A stretch of DNA of 54,618 bases from NCBI GenBank assembly GCA_030038415.1, contig JASHOX010000290.1, positions 1-54,618 on the forward strand. The letters are read 5' to 3'. The notes beneath the pieces were generated by a model that was not told the origin of the DNA, made no database searches, and saw nothing but the letters and a program-made list of their open reading frames with translations. The position numbers were made by a program, and so were the translations under genes. The DNA comes from Xanthobacteraceae bacterium (GTDB taxonomy: Bacteria; Pseudomonadota; Alphaproteobacteria; Rhizobiales; Xanthobacteraceae). Positions 17,736 through 27,700 of the stretch are shown here, in pieces. How positions within the stretch are numbered: the stretch's first letter is position 1; each line of letters begins with the position of its first letter.

Positions 17736-18269
17736 ATGTCCGCGAAACACACCAAGAAGCAGATCGAAAATATCATTCAGTCGCTTTGCATTCTGGTGGT
17801 CGACGACAATCAATACATGCGCAAGATGATCCGCAATCTGTTGGTCAATTGCGGCATCAAGGACATCTACGAGGCCGCCGATGGCATCGCGGCGCTCGAT
17901 GCCATCCGCACCATGGCGCCCGACGTCGTCATCCTCGATTGGGAAATGCCGATGCTCAGCGGTCCGGAATTGGTGCGGATCGTGCGTTCGCCCGGCGTGT
18001 TCCCGACGCCGGATATTCCGATCATCATTCTGACCGGCCACTGCGAACGCTGGCGTGTCGTCGAGGCGGTCCGGCTTGGGGTCAACGAATATCTGACCAA
18101 GCCGGTCTCAGCCAAGGCGCTCTACGACCGCCTCGTTTCCATTATCACGCAGCCGAGGCCAAGCGTGCAACTGGGCGACTATTACGGCCCGGAGCCGCGT
18201 AAGCTCGTAGCCGACTCGGTCGACGATGCCGGTCTGATCGCGACGGCTTCCGTCGCCATCGTGGACTGA
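17736..18269 (+). CDS. Single-domain response regulator (CheY-like receiver)
   Basis: A 177-aa protein consisting of one receiver domain with a short basic N-terminal extension and a 45-residue tail lacking a recognisable output domain. The acidic pocket is Asp23/Asp24 (VVDDNQYMRKM), the phospho-acceptor is Asp68 (VILDWEMP), and the switch Thr and catalytic Lys lie in ILTGH and LTKPVS. It probably relays phosphate from an unlinked kinase. The ATG at 17736 matches close relatives I recall in rhizobia; an ATG at 17679 would add 19 poorly conserved residues. The 205 bases upstream contain no other gene. Confidence 0.9.
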   Translation: MSAKHTKKQIENIIQSLCILVVDDNQYMRKMIRNLLVNCGIKDIYEAADGIAALDAIRTMAPDVVILDWEMPMLSGPELVRIVRSPGVFPTPDIPIIILTGHCERWRVVEAVRLGVNEYLTKPVSAKALYDRLVSIITQPRPSVQLGDYYGPEPRKLVADSVDDAGLIATASVAIVD

Positions 18270-18359
18270 TCCCCCGTATCTTTTCAGTCACCGCAGAAAT
18301 GCTTTAGCGTGCGGGCCGGCGTGCCATCGGGCGTGCGCCGTCGTCGCGAGCGGGCATCG

Positions 18360-19517
18360 ATGCAGACCGTGGGATCGAAACAGGGCGTGGCGAGGCGAGA
18401 TTTCGCGCCTTGGACCGATCACACGCTGGCGCCGCTGTTGCGGATCGAAGGGTTGACCAAGCGCTTCGGCGCCTATCCCGCGGTCGACAATCTTTCGCTC
18501 GCCATATATCCGGGTGAGTTCTTTGCGCTGCTTGGACCTTCCGGCTGCGGCAAGACCACGCTGTTGCGTCTGATCGCTGGTTTCGAGCGCGCCAGCGCCG
18601 GCCGCATTCTGCTTGATGGCGTCGATCTTTTGCCGGTGCCGCCGCACCGGCGTCCGGTCAATATGATGTTCCAGAGCTATGCGTTGTTCCCGCATCTTAC
18701 CGTCGCGGGCAACGTCGCCTTCGGACTCAAGCAGGAGGGCCTGCCAAAGGCGCAAATCGCCAAGCGGGTGGGCGAGATGCTGGCGCTGGTGCATCTGGAA
18801 AATTTCGGTTCTCGCAAGCCGCACGAGCTGTCCGGCGGCCAGCGCCAGCGCGTGGCGCTGGCCCGTTCGCTGGTCAAGCGGCCGCGTATTCTCCTTCTCG
18901 ACGAGCCGATGGCGGCGCTCGACAAGAAGCTGCGCGGCGAAACGCAGTTCGAGCTGATGGAGCTGCAGCGCCGGCTCGGGCTGACTTTCATCATCGTCAC
19001 CCACGACCAGAGCGAGGCGATGACGGTTGCCGACCGCATCGCGGTGATGGACCGCGGCCACCTGATGCAGGTGGCGCCGCCGGCGGAAATCTACGAACAG
19101 CCGAACTCGCGCTGGGTCGCCGACTTCATCGGCAGCGTCAATCTCTTCGAAGGGCGCGTCGGTCTCGACGGTAGCAGCGTCGAAGGCACGGCCTTGGGCC
19201 GGCTGCGCGTAGGGGCCAAGATCGCCGCCGAACCCGGCGCGCCGGTCTGGGTGGCGGTGCGGCCGGAACAGCTGCGGATGGGGCCGAACCCAGCGGAGCC
19301 GGACGCACAGTGGGCGTTGGAAAACGACGTTGCCGCGACGCTCGCCGATGTCGCCTATCTGGGCGATCTGTCGATCTATCGGCTGCGCACCGCGGCCGGA
19401 GTGCCGCTGCAAGCGAGCAGGGCCAATGTCGGGCCGTTTGCGCCGCGGACCATCGCCTCGAACGACAAAGTGTGGCTGAACTTTCCGCGCGCCGCGGCGA
19501 TCGTGCTGACGCAATAA
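18360..19517 (+). CDS. ABC transporter ATP-binding protein, spermidine/putrescine type (PotA/PotG-like)
   Basis: The 385-aa ATPase has Walker A GPSGCGKT (59-66), Q-loop Gln105, signature LSGGQ (157-161), Walker B ILLLDEP (177-183) and switch His215. A C-terminal TOBE-like domain follows. The PotA/CysA-type arrangement with two permeases behind it indicates an importer for polyamines or similar small cations. The ATG at 18360 is preferred to a GTG at 18309. Its stop overlaps the start of the next gene by one base (TAATG), so the two are translationally coupled. Confidence 0.92.
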   Translation: MQTVGSKQGVARRDFAPWTDHTLAPLLRIEGLTKRFGAYPAVDNLSLAIYPGEFFALLGPSGCGKTTLLRLIAGFERASAGRILLDGVDLLPVPPHRRPVNMMFQSYALFPHLTVAGNVAFGLKQEGLPKAQIAKRVGEMLALVHLENFGSRKPHELSGGQRQRVALARSLVKRPRILLLDEPMAALDKKLRGETQFELMELQRRLGLTFIIVTHDQSEAMTVADRIAVMDRGHLMQVAPPAEIYEQPNSRWVADFIGSVNLFEGRVGLDGSSVEGTALGRLRVGAKIAAEPGAPVWVAVRPEQLRMGPNPAEPDAQWALENDVAATLADVAYLGDLSIYRLRTAAGVPLQASRANVGPFAPRTIASNDKVWLNFPRAAAIVLTQ

Positions 19518-20446
19518 TGAGCGACGCCCACAAGTCGATGGCAAAACCGCGCCGCTCCTTTGTGGCGAAGCTTGTCGTGCGGCTTCCTTATGCCTGGCTG
19601 GTCGCGTTCTTTCTGGTGCCGTTTTTGATCGTGCTGAAGATCAGCCTGTCGCAGACCGCGATCGCGCAGCCGCCCTACACGCCGATCTTCGACCTTGCGG
19701 GCGGCTGGCACGGCATCGCGAGCTTCTTTGCCGGACTATCGCTCGACAATTACGCCTTCCTCGGCTCCGACCCGCTCTATTTTCTCTCCTACCTCAAGAG
19801 CCTTGAGATTGCCGCGCTCTCCACCGTCATGCTGCTCGTCATCGGCTATCCGATTGCCTACGCCATGACGCGCGCGCCGCGGCGGATGCAGGCGGTCCTG
19901 GTTCTTTTGGTCATCCTGCCGTTTTGGACGTCGTTTCTCATCCGCATCTATGCCTGGATGAACATCCTGCAGCATGACGGCCCGCTCAATCGGCTGCTGC
20001 TGGCGCTCGACCTGGTGCGCGAGCCGCCGGTCTGGCTATCGACAAACACTGCCGTCTATATTGGCATCGTCTATTCCTACCTGCCGTTCATGGTGCTGCC
20101 GCTTTATGCGACGCTGGAAAAACTCGACGAGTCGCTGCTTGAGGCGGCCGCCGATCTCGGGTGCCCGCGGTGGAAGGCGTTTTGGCTCGTCACCATGCCG
20201 CTGTCGGCGCCCGGCGTGATCGCGGGGGCGCTGCTTTGCTTCATTCCGGCCGTCGGTGAATTCGTCATTCCCGACCTGCTCGGCGGTTCGCGCACCGCGA
20301 TGATCGGCCAGACCATCTGGACCGAGTTTTTTGCCAACAAGGATTGGCCGACCGCATCTGCGGTCGCCGTGGTTCTGGTCTGCCTGTTGGTCACGCCGAT
20401 CGTGATCTTCCAGCACCAGACAATGCGCGGAATCGAGCGAGACTGA
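19517..20446 (+). CDS. ABC transporter permease, PotB/PotH-like
   Basis: A 309-aa membrane protein with about six transmembrane helices and the EAA-type coupling loop (LLEAAADLGCPRWKAFWLVTMP). Its length and LSQTAIAQPPYTPIF-type periplasmic N-terminal loop match PotB/PotH. The ATG at 19517 overlaps the ATPase stop codon by one base. It pairs with the next permease to form the membrane channel of the importer. Confidence 0.92.
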   Translation: MSDAHKSMAKPRRSFVAKLVVRLPYAWLVAFFLVPFLIVLKISLSQTAIAQPPYTPIFDLAGGWHGIASFFAGLSLDNYAFLGSDPLYFLSYLKSLEIAALSTVMLLVIGYPIAYAMTRAPRRMQAVLVLLVILPFWTSFLIRIYAWMNILQHDGPLNRLLLALDLVREPPVWLSTNTAVYIGIVYSYLPFMVLPLYATLEKLDESLLEAAADLGCPRWKAFWLVTMPLSAPGVIAGALLCFIPAVGEFVIPDLLGGSRTAMIGQTIWTEFFANKDWPTASAVAVVLVCLLVTPIVIFQHQTMRGIERD

Positions 20447-20448
20447 GG

Positions 20449-21249
20449 ATGCGCAAGCTCTCCGCCTTCAATCTGGCGACGCTCGTCCTCGGCATCGCTT
20501 TTCTTTATCTGCCGATCGTCATTTTGATCGTCTACTCATTCAATGCATCGCGCCTTGTCGTGGTCTGGGGCGGCTGGTCGATGCATTGGTACGCCGAACT
20601 CGCCGGCGACGCACCGCTGCTCGGCGCGGCGTTCATCAGCTTGCGTGTGGCGCTCGTCTCGGCGACCGCGGCGACCGTGCTCGGCACGCTCGCCGCGGTA
20701 GCGCTGGTCCGTTTCGGCCGCTTTCGCGGCCGGCTCCTATTCGCGGCGATGATCTATGCGCCGCTGGTCATGCCGGAGGTCATTACCGGATTGTCGATGC
20801 TCCTACTCTTCGTCGCCATCTCGGTCGACCGCGGATTCTGGACGGTCGTGATCGCGCACACCACCATGGCGCTGTGCTTTGTCGCGGTGATCGTGCAGGC
20901 GCGGCTCGTCGATTTCGACATGAGCCTCGAAGAAGCTGCCATGGATCTCGGCGCCTCGCCGGGGCGGACCTTTATGGCGGTCACCTTGCCGCTGATCCTG
21001 CCCGCCATCGCCGCGAGCTGGATGCTCGCCTTCGCGCTGTCGCTCGATGATCTCGTCATCGCCAGCTTCACCACCGGCCCGGGCGCGACCACGTTGCCGA
21101 TCCGCATCTATTCGGAAGTGCGGCTGGGCGTCAGTCCGGAGATGAATGCGGTCTGCAGCATCGTGGTTGCCGTGGTCGGAATCGCGGTCATCGCCGCGTC
21201 GCTGCTCACCAAGATCGGCGCGGCGAGGGGTGCACCGGCAGGCAATTGA
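20449..21249 (+). CDS. ABC transporter permease, PotC/PotI-like
   Basis: The 266-aa second permease has about six helices and a conserved EAA loop (EEAAMDLGASPGRTFMAVTLP). LSLDDLVIASFTTGPG is a hallmark of PotC/PotI. It starts two bases after the PotB-like stop, completing a three-gene operon. No periplasmic binding protein (PotD/PotF) is found on either side; downstream there is only a toxin remnant and a small membrane gene on the other strand. The receptor must be encoded elsewhere or has been lost. Confidence 0.93.
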   Translation: MRKLSAFNLATLVLGIAFLYLPIVILIVYSFNASRLVVVWGGWSMHWYAELAGDAPLLGAAFISLRVALVSATAATVLGTLAAVALVRFGRFRGRLLFAAMIYAPLVMPEVITGLSMLLLFVAISVDRGFWTVVIAHTTMALCFVAVIVQARLVDFDMSLEEAAMDLGASPGRTFMAVTLPLILPAIAASWMLAFALSLDDLVIASFTTGPGATTLPIRIYSEVRLGVSPEMNAVCSIVVAVVGIAVIAASLLTKIGAARGAPAGN

Positions 21250-21273
21250 TAACTTTTGTCGAGAAGCCCGCCG

Positions 21274-21399
21274 GGCATCCATCCGGCCAGCCAGAATTTC
21301 GGCGATTGCTTCGCCTACGCGCTCGCCAAGGAGTATTCATGCCCGTTGCCTTTCACCGGCAATGATTTTGCAAAAACCGATGTTGCGAGCGCTTTGTAG
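21274..21399 (+). pseudogene. vapC: VapC-type PIN-domain toxin, C-terminal remnant
   Basis: Reading in frame from about 21274 to the TAG at 21397-21399 gives a segment containing HPASQNFGDCFAYALAKE, then PLPFTGNDFAKTDV. This is the typical end of a VapC RNase toxin, whose usual form is HPAGLNFGDCFAYALA followed by PLLFKGDDF and TDI. Only about 42 residues remain. The frame is closed by a stop at 21250-21252, there is no start codon, and the first three-quarters of the PIN domain and any VapB antitoxin are missing. It therefore reads as a decayed toxin-antitoxin locus left between potI and the next gene. Confidence 0.75.
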
Positions 21400-21651
21400 T
21401 CAATCCCGGCTCTCGCCGGGCGGACGGAAAATGTAAAACAAAAACCACACCGGCACGATCACCAGCGCGCCGAGCAACAGATTGGGCAGCGCCCAGGTAA
21501 CGCCCGCGCGCGCCAGCTCCTCGAGCCGTTCCGGCGAGAGGCCCGCGGTTTTTATCAATTCGTCGGTGCGTATGCCGAAATGGTCGAGGATCGTGCCGAC
21601 GATCAGTGACGCGATCAGCACTTTCACGGCGGTGCGGGTGAAGCTGAACAT
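21400..21651 (-). CDS. Small two-TM membrane protein, DUF6460-like
   Basis: An 83-aa protein with two hydrophobic helices, at about residues 8-24 and 55-73. They are separated by a polar segment containing GIRTDELIK and AGVTWALPNLLLGA. The layout resembles the small DUF6460 membrane proteins of Hyphomicrobiales, although this assignment is from memory of the pattern. The start ATG at 21651 has only a weak ribosome site. Its stop codon abuts the end of the VapC remnant on the other strand. Function unknown. Confidence 0.65.
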   Translation of the reverse strand: MFSFTRTAVKVLIASLIVGTILDHFGIRTDELIKTAGLSPERLEELARAGVTWALPNLLLGALVIVPVWFLFYIFRPPGESRD

Positions 21652-21790
21652 CAGCTGAGCGTCCGGGCTCCGATTGCAGGGAAAACCCCCTGATTCGTGC
21701 GCCGCGAATCATAGAGCAAAAAGTAAAAAAACTGCGCGCATCGGCACGCGGGCCGCGGCGAACGACGATTTCTCCACCGGGCCGGAGGCG

Positions 21791-23752
21791 CTATTGGGCG
21801 GTTTTCGCGGTGGCAGGCGCCGCGGCTGCAGGTGTTGCCGGCGCTGCGGCCGGCGTGGTTCCGGCGGGCGCCGTCGGCGCCGCCAAGAGTTGGTCGATCA
21901 CCGAGCGTACCGCATCGCTGGCATTATAGCCCTTGGCCGCGTTGAGCAGCGGTGCCGCCGCACCAGAGCGTCGAATCAAGCTCTGCGGATCCGGCAGCAT
22001 GATCGGGTCATTCCACGGACCCTGCACCACAAAGGGCAGGTCGAACTCCTCGGCGCTGCTCGTTGACACCAGCGTCGCCACGCCCTTGAGATCGAGATCG
22101 CGCGACGGCACCGAGGCCTGGCCGCCGACTGCGAGTTTCACCGACGGTCCGACGATGTGCATGTCATCGACCGACACCAGGCCGTTTTCGACCTTGAGGT
22201 TGACGGCAAGCTGATCGAACGGTGTGCGGCCCTGGCGGAAATCGCCGTTGCCGGAGAGCGGGCGGCGCTCAAGCCGACGCAGCAATTGTTCGACGTCGAT
22301 GCCGGTCAGCGCTCCGGATTGGGCGTTCAGCATGGCCGTGCCGTTGAGCGCATGCGTCACCGCCATAACCGAATTGCCGGTGCCGTCGAGCCTGAAGGCC
22401 AGATTGCCGCGGCCCTGCACTTTATGCACGCCGAAAATCTGGCCGAGGCAATTTTCCAGGTCGACATCGATGAACTGCATGTTCGAAGTCACCGCGACGC
22501 CGTTTTCGGCGCTGGCGATGCCGAGCGTGCCCTTGGCGGTGCCGCCGAACGCTTGCGATTCTCCGACCGTGAGATCGAGCTTGCCGTCGTGCATGGTCGC
22601 GGCGACGGCGGTGCGCCCCAATTGCGCGTCGCCGATCTTGATGCTGGCGGCGGACAGCCGCAGATCGAGATTGAAATCGTCGAAGCCGTTGAGCGCGATC
22701 GGCAAGCGGTCCCAATTGTTTTCATCCCGGGCCAAAAGCCGTACGCCGGAAACGTAGGGCGTCAGATCCAATGCATCTGCCGCAAGCGTGCCCTGCACCA
22801 GCCGGTGGCCGTCGGTCGCCAGCGTCAGCGCACCTTCGGCACTGTTATCGTCGAGCTCGACATTGACATTGGACAAGGACGCCATGCCGCCGCCGATATC
22901 GCTCTGGGCGCGGAGCGCGAAGCGGCCGAAGCCGCCGAACGGCACCTTACTCTTGCCGGTCCAGTGCAGCGCGTCGCGCAACGAGGGCGACTCGACGTCG
23001 AGCGTGCCGTCGAGCTTTAGCGTCGGCTGATCGGTCGCCGCGCCATCGAAGGCGACGTTAAGGGGCGCGCTGGTGATCCGCAGCTTGACCCCCGAACGGT
23101 CTCCGGTGAGCGCCGCCAGAAAATCGCTCAGCGTGAGGCTCGCCTCGACCGGTTCGTTATTCCAGGTAAATCGACCGTTGGCGCCGAAGCTGCGCGAGAT
23201 CGACGGCCAGGCAACTTGAAAATTGACGCCTTCGAGCCGTTCAGTGGCGTTCTTGCCGTCGTCATGAACGACGACGGTGCCGTCCTGGATGCCGATCTCC
23301 GAGAACGATGCGGTGCGCTCGGGATTCGGCTCGAGCGCATGCGCCAGTGAGACGATCAGTCCCGACCAGTTCGTTTGTCCCGTGGTGGAAAAGGTGACGT
23401 TGATGATCGGGCGGACCAGCGTGACGTCGGCGATTTCGATGCGTCCGGCCAGCAGCGGAAAATAGCGCAACCGCGCGGTCAGCTCGTCCGCGGCGACGGC
23501 CGGCTCGACGGTGCGGTCGTTGCCCAACAGCACGTTGCGAAAACGCACAGTGCCGGAAGGAAACAGCGACAGCGAGACATCGTCGCCGAGCATCGGATCG
23601 AGGCCGGTCACGGCGTGGATTTCCGCTTGGACGGCGTCGCGCACCGCCGCGGCTGAAATCAGAAAGGACAGCGCCACCAGCGTGACGAATGCCGCCGCAA
23701 CCACGGCGGCAACGGCAATCGCAAGGCGTTTCAAGCCGGTAGCCGCGGTCAC
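21791..23752 (-). CDS. AsmA family protein
   Basis: A 653-aa protein with one N-terminal membrane anchor (about residues 8-34) and a long beta-rich periplasmic region typical of AsmA/TamB-related proteins. It begins with AVRDAVQAEIHAVTGLDPMLGDDVSL-type sequence, has a DVDLENCLGQIFG region in mid-protein, then the AsmA C-terminal part with LKVENGLVSVDD and PFVVQGPWNDP. The last 30 residues are a Pro/Ala-rich tail. AsmA-like proteins are thought to act in lipid transport or outer-membrane assembly. The start is a GTG at 23752 with a modest GGAA upstream. Confidence 0.88.
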   Translation of the reverse strand: MTAATGLKRLAIAVAAVVAAAFVTLVALSFLISAAAVRDAVQAEIHAVTGLDPMLGDDVSLSLFPSGTVRFRNVLLGNDRTVEPAVAADELTARLRYFPLLAGRIEIADVTLVRPIINVTFSTTGQTNWSGLIVSLAHALEPNPERTASFSEIGIQDGTVVVHDDGKNATERLEGVNFQVAWPSISRSFGANGRFTWNNEPVEASLTLSDFLAALTGDRSGVKLRITSAPLNVAFDGAATDQPTLKLDGTLDVESPSLRDALHWTGKSKVPFGGFGRFALRAQSDIGGGMASLSNVNVELDDNSAEGALTLATDGHRLVQGTLAADALDLTPYVSGVRLLARDENNWDRLPIALNGFDDFNLDLRLSAASIKIGDAQLGRTAVAATMHDGKLDLTVGESQAFGGTAKGTLGIASAENGVAVTSNMQFIDVDLENCLGQIFGVHKVQGRGNLAFRLDGTGNSVMAVTHALNGTAMLNAQSGALTGIDVEQLLRRLERRPLSGNGDFRQGRTPFDQLAVNLKVENGLVSVDDMHIVGPSVKLAVGGQASVPSRDLDLKGVATLVSTSSAEEFDLPFVVQGPWNDPIMLPDPQSLIRRSGAAAPLLNAAKGYNASDAVRSVIDQLLAAPTAPAGTTPAAAPATPAAAAPATAKTAQ

Positions 23753-23918
23753 TGGACGTATTTCCGATTGATATGAGGCCGGTCGACTATACCGAGAGGT
23801 ATGCCTGCTGGAAACATGCTCGGCATCTGTGTCGCTTTCGTGGCCGGCGCTTGCGCGCCCGCGTTCAAATGACTGTTGCCGTTAAGTAAATTAGGCCCCG
23901 CAGGCGCCGTAACGCCGT

Positions 23919-24680
23919 TCAACGGGTGGCTGCCCGCCATCGTTTCGCTTTGTGCGCCTGCGACACCTCGGCGATCATCTTGGCGATGATGGCCTGGCCG
24001 AACGAGTTGAAGTTTTGCGCCACCATGACGAAGGCGCCCGGGCCGCCAACGACGTTGTTGCGGTAATAATTGTCGAGGCCGCCGGGCGGATTGGTGTGCT
24101 CCGGATTCCACGGCAATGGATTCTCGCTGAGGATGACCAGGCCGTTGATGGTGACGCCCTTGGCCACGGCCTGGTCGCGCAGTTCGGCAACGGCGCGGCC
24201 GTCATTGTTGGTGCCGTCGCCGGACACGTCGATGGTGCGGCGAACGCAGTTGAATGGCGCATCGGCGAGCCGCGCCAGGGCGAATTCGATGCCGCCGCTG
24301 ATCGAGGTGCGGCCGGCGAACGACCGCGGGCTCTCGATCAACTGGTCGCCGAATAGCTTCGCCGCGGCAGCGTCGCCGATCTCGGTCCAGTCGATCACCA
24401 CGCGCTGCGCGCCGACGCCCGACCATTCGACGAAGGTCACGCCGATGCGTCCGTTATGGCCGGAGCGGACGGTATCGAGCACGCGCGGATCGGAAATGGC
24501 GGCGGCATAGCCGTCACGCTGCAGCTGGAATTTCGTGTCGTCGATGCTGCGCGACACGTCGGCGGCGAGCACCAGCAGCAGGTCGACGTCGTCGGCGGCG
24601 CGCGCCGCGGCCGGCGCCAACATGCCGCCGGTGAAGATCAAAACGACGAGGATTCTGATCATGCGCATCGCCGCACCCAT
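23919..24680 (-). CDS. Secreted DUF1194 (von Willebrand A-like) protein
   Basis: The 253-aa product has a signal peptide (cleavage near AAARA, residue 28) and a VWA-like domain with a MIDAS-type motif (ADVSRSID). SFAGRTSISGG and IDVSGDGTNNDG are hallmark features of DUF1194. It is probably a periplasmic metal-dependent binding protein of unknown partner. In-frame ATGs at 24680, 24668 and 24662 are all possible starts and ribosome signals do not separate them. Neighbours are the AsmA gene downstream and a large kinase upstream, all on the same strand. Confidence 0.85.
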   Translation of the reverse strand: MGAAMRMIRILVVLIFTGGMLAPAAARAADDVDLLLVLAADVSRSIDDTKFQLQRDGYAAAISDPRVLDTVRSGHNGRIGVTFVEWSGVGAQRVVIDWTEIGDAAAAKLFGDQLIESPRSFAGRTSISGGIEFALARLADAPFNCVRRTIDVSGDGTNNDGRAVAELRDQAVAKGVTINGLVILSENPLPWNPEHTNPPGGLDNYYRNNVVGGPGAFVMVAQNFNSFGQAIIAKMIAEVSQAHKAKRWRAATR

Positions 24681-24767
24681 CGCCGAGCATCAAGGTGAAT
24701 GACGGCGAAAACGCGACAGCCGCAAATCTATGGCAAGTCTATACGATGTTTGTTGCCGGCGCCGCCG

Positions 24768-27700
24768 TCAATCCGCGACGATGCGGCTTGGCGGGAATGC
24801 GATCTCGACCAGCGTTCCGGCGTTCGGCGCGCTTTTGATGCTGAAATTGGCGCGATTGGCCTCGGCCAGCGCCTTGGTCAGCGGCAGGCCGAAACCGATC
24901 CCGCCCGAGCCCCAGCTTCCGGACGTGGCGATCTGGCGGAACGGTTCCAGCGCGGCCGCGATGTCCTTTTCGCTCATGCCGGAGCTGGTATCGCGCACGC
25001 GCAACACCGCTTCGCGACTGTCGGTGAAGACGGTCGACACGATCACCTGGCCGCCGGGGCCGGTGAACTTGACTGAATTCGCGATCAGATTGAGTACGAT
25101 CTGGCGCAGCGAGCGCTCGTCAGCAACGACCAGCGGCAGCCCCGGGGTGAGCGAGGTGCGGATGATGATGCGGGCGCGGTTTGCCTGCGGCTGCATGATG
25201 CCGACGCATTGCTGAGTCAGCGCGTTGAGATCGACGTTGACGAAGGCAAGCTCGATCTGCCCGGTCTCGATCCGCGATAGATCGAGCAGGTCGTTGAGCA
25301 TCGAAACCAGATGTGTGCCGGCGGCGTGAATGTCCTTGATATATTCGCGGTAGCGCTCGTTGCCGATTGGACCGAAGCGCTCCGCCATGATCACTTCGGC
25401 AAAGCCGGTCATGGCATTGAGCGGCGTGCGGATTTCGTGGCTGACCTTGGCGAGGAACTCTGCTTTGGCCGATGCCGCGCGCAGCGTCTCGCGCCTGGCG
25501 TTGCGCAGCTCTTCCTCGCTTTGCTTGCGGCTGGTGATGTCGCGAAACACCGCGCAGATACGATCGCCGCCGACGCGGGTGAGCGTCATCGCCAGTGGCA
25601 CGAGCCGGTCGTCGCCCGCGCGCGCCGCGACGTCGAGTGCGTTATTGAGGGTGCCGGTGCTGCCGCGCACGACGCGGTCGAGATAATCGCGTGCCGCCCG
25701 TTCGCTCTCCGGCGCCAGTAGATCGGCGAGCGAGCGGCCGGCGAGATCGGCTGGCACCGTGCGGAATAGCGCCGCGGCGCGGGTGTTGGCGCCGACGATG
25801 CGGCCTACGGCATCGAGGGTGACGACGCCGTCGGTCGCCGCTTCGACGATCGCTTTGAGCTCCTGTTTCTCCGTCTCGGCCGCGGCGAGCGCACTGTCGG
25901 CTTGCCGCACCGCCGCGACGTGGACCTCGGGGATTTGGGCCTCGGAGATTTGGCCGTTTGACAGGACCAGCGCCAGTGCCGGCGTTCCGTTCCATGGCAC
26001 CGTGAACATGCGGCCGTCGGCCGCCAGCTTGTCGCCGCGCTGCGTCACGATCGACAGCGACTTGACCGACGGGTGAGCGCCGCCCGCGGTCTCGGCAAGA
26101 GCATCGGCGGCGGGCTCGGCAAACAGTCTGCTCAGGCCGCCGGACGCTTCGATGGCCGCAAGGTTGTCGTAGCCGCTCCATTCGAGAAAGTGACGGTTGG
26201 CGTAGAGCAGCTTGTCATGCCGGTAAACCAGAATCCCGATCGGGATGCGGTCGAGCAGCGCTTGTTCGATCGCCGGCGCCGCGTTCGCGCTGGCTTCGAC
26301 GGCTTCTGCCGGCAGGGCTTCGGCGCCGCTGTCGGCGGCGGCCGGCGCCTCTTCCGGGCCGCGCAACCGCGCCGTGAGTTCTTGCGCCAATTCGCGAAAC
26401 GCCCTGCGCTCGACCGGGCTCAAAGTCGCCGCCACTTTGGGCTCAGCCGGCGCCGACGGACGAAACGGCACCACATTGGCCGAAGCCGGTGCGACAGCGG
26501 GCGTCGGCCGCTCGGCTTCTTGGGCCGCTGTTTGTAACGCTGTTTCGGCCGCGACGGCAGATTCGGGCTTGTCGGACACCATCGCCGACTTTACCGGCGC
26601 GACGGCCGCGGCTTCCTCTTCCTGGTGCGACGCTTGCGGCGCCGGCCTGAAACCTATCGGCTGGTCGCGACGCGCCCGCGCCAATTCGTTGATGCGGGCG
26701 ATGTCGCGGCAGACGCCGAAGCCACGATAGCCGCGGAACCTGCGGTCGCGGTCGAACACCGGCAGGCCCGACAATTCGATCGGCAGCGGTTCGGCGCAAT
26801 CGTCCACCGGCCAGGGCACGACGATGCCGCTCCAGGTTTCCTGGCTCGCCACAGCGCGGGCCACTTGATTGGTGGGATCGAGCTTCAGCTCGGCCGCGAT
26901 CTTGCTCCAGGGCCGGCCGAAAGCGGCGCTCGTATGCGGTCCAGCGAGCTCGATGAATTCGTCCGACCCGACGCCGAAGCGACCGTCGGCATCCATGTGC
27001 CAGACGAAGCGTAACGGATGCCGCCGCTCCGCGGTGGTCTCATGCTGGGCGGGATTAGATATGGGTTCCGCACCCGATGTCGCAGGCGCGACAGGGGAAG
27101 CGGCAGTGGCGGTCTCGACTGGCGCCGCAGCCGGTGCCAGCTCTTGCGGCGCGCTCTGCTCGAGGAGAGGTTTGCTCGGCTGCTGGGGCATGGTGAGCAG
27201 TAAGACCCGCGACGCGTCCTTGCCAAGGCGTATGGCCGCGACTTCGAAAGCCGCTTGGCCGACGCGCGCCGTACCGCTGGCGCTGCCGGTTTCCAGAACG
27301 GTCGCAGCGAGCGTTTCGATGCCGAGCGCCGACAGCATGGTTGCGCCCGCAAGCCGCACCTGCGCCGCTGCGTTGGCGTGAACCAGCGTGCCGTCCGGCG
27401 CGAAACCCGCGATCGGCCCCGCCCAATCGCCGAACAGACGGCGGACGCGCTCGCGGAGGCTGAGTTCCGGTCCTGCCGGCTCTGCTGCAGCGATCAGCAC
27501 CCCGGCCTTGCCATCGGTCAGGACGATGCGCGAGCAGGCGCAGGTGAGCGCGCGGCCGAAAGCCGCGCCAAAACCGTGCAGCCGCTCCAGCCGTTCTTGG
27601 CCGCCTGCCGGCAGCGTCGGAGCAATACGGGCAATTTGGGCGGCCCGGGCATCGCCGCCGTCAAAGCGGTGTTGGACGCAGGCTTCCACCGTCGCGCCGC

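Noticed and set aside
18288-19544. 418-codon minus-strand frame opposite the PotA-like ATPase
   Set aside because: Antisense shadow of a well-defined ABC ATPase.
23749-23940. Possible 63-residue small protein (MAGSHPLNGVTAPAGP...) in the AsmA-DUF1194 spacer
   Set aside because: It is readable and moderately protein-like, but has no ribosome site and overlaps the DUF1194 gene end. I could not support it.
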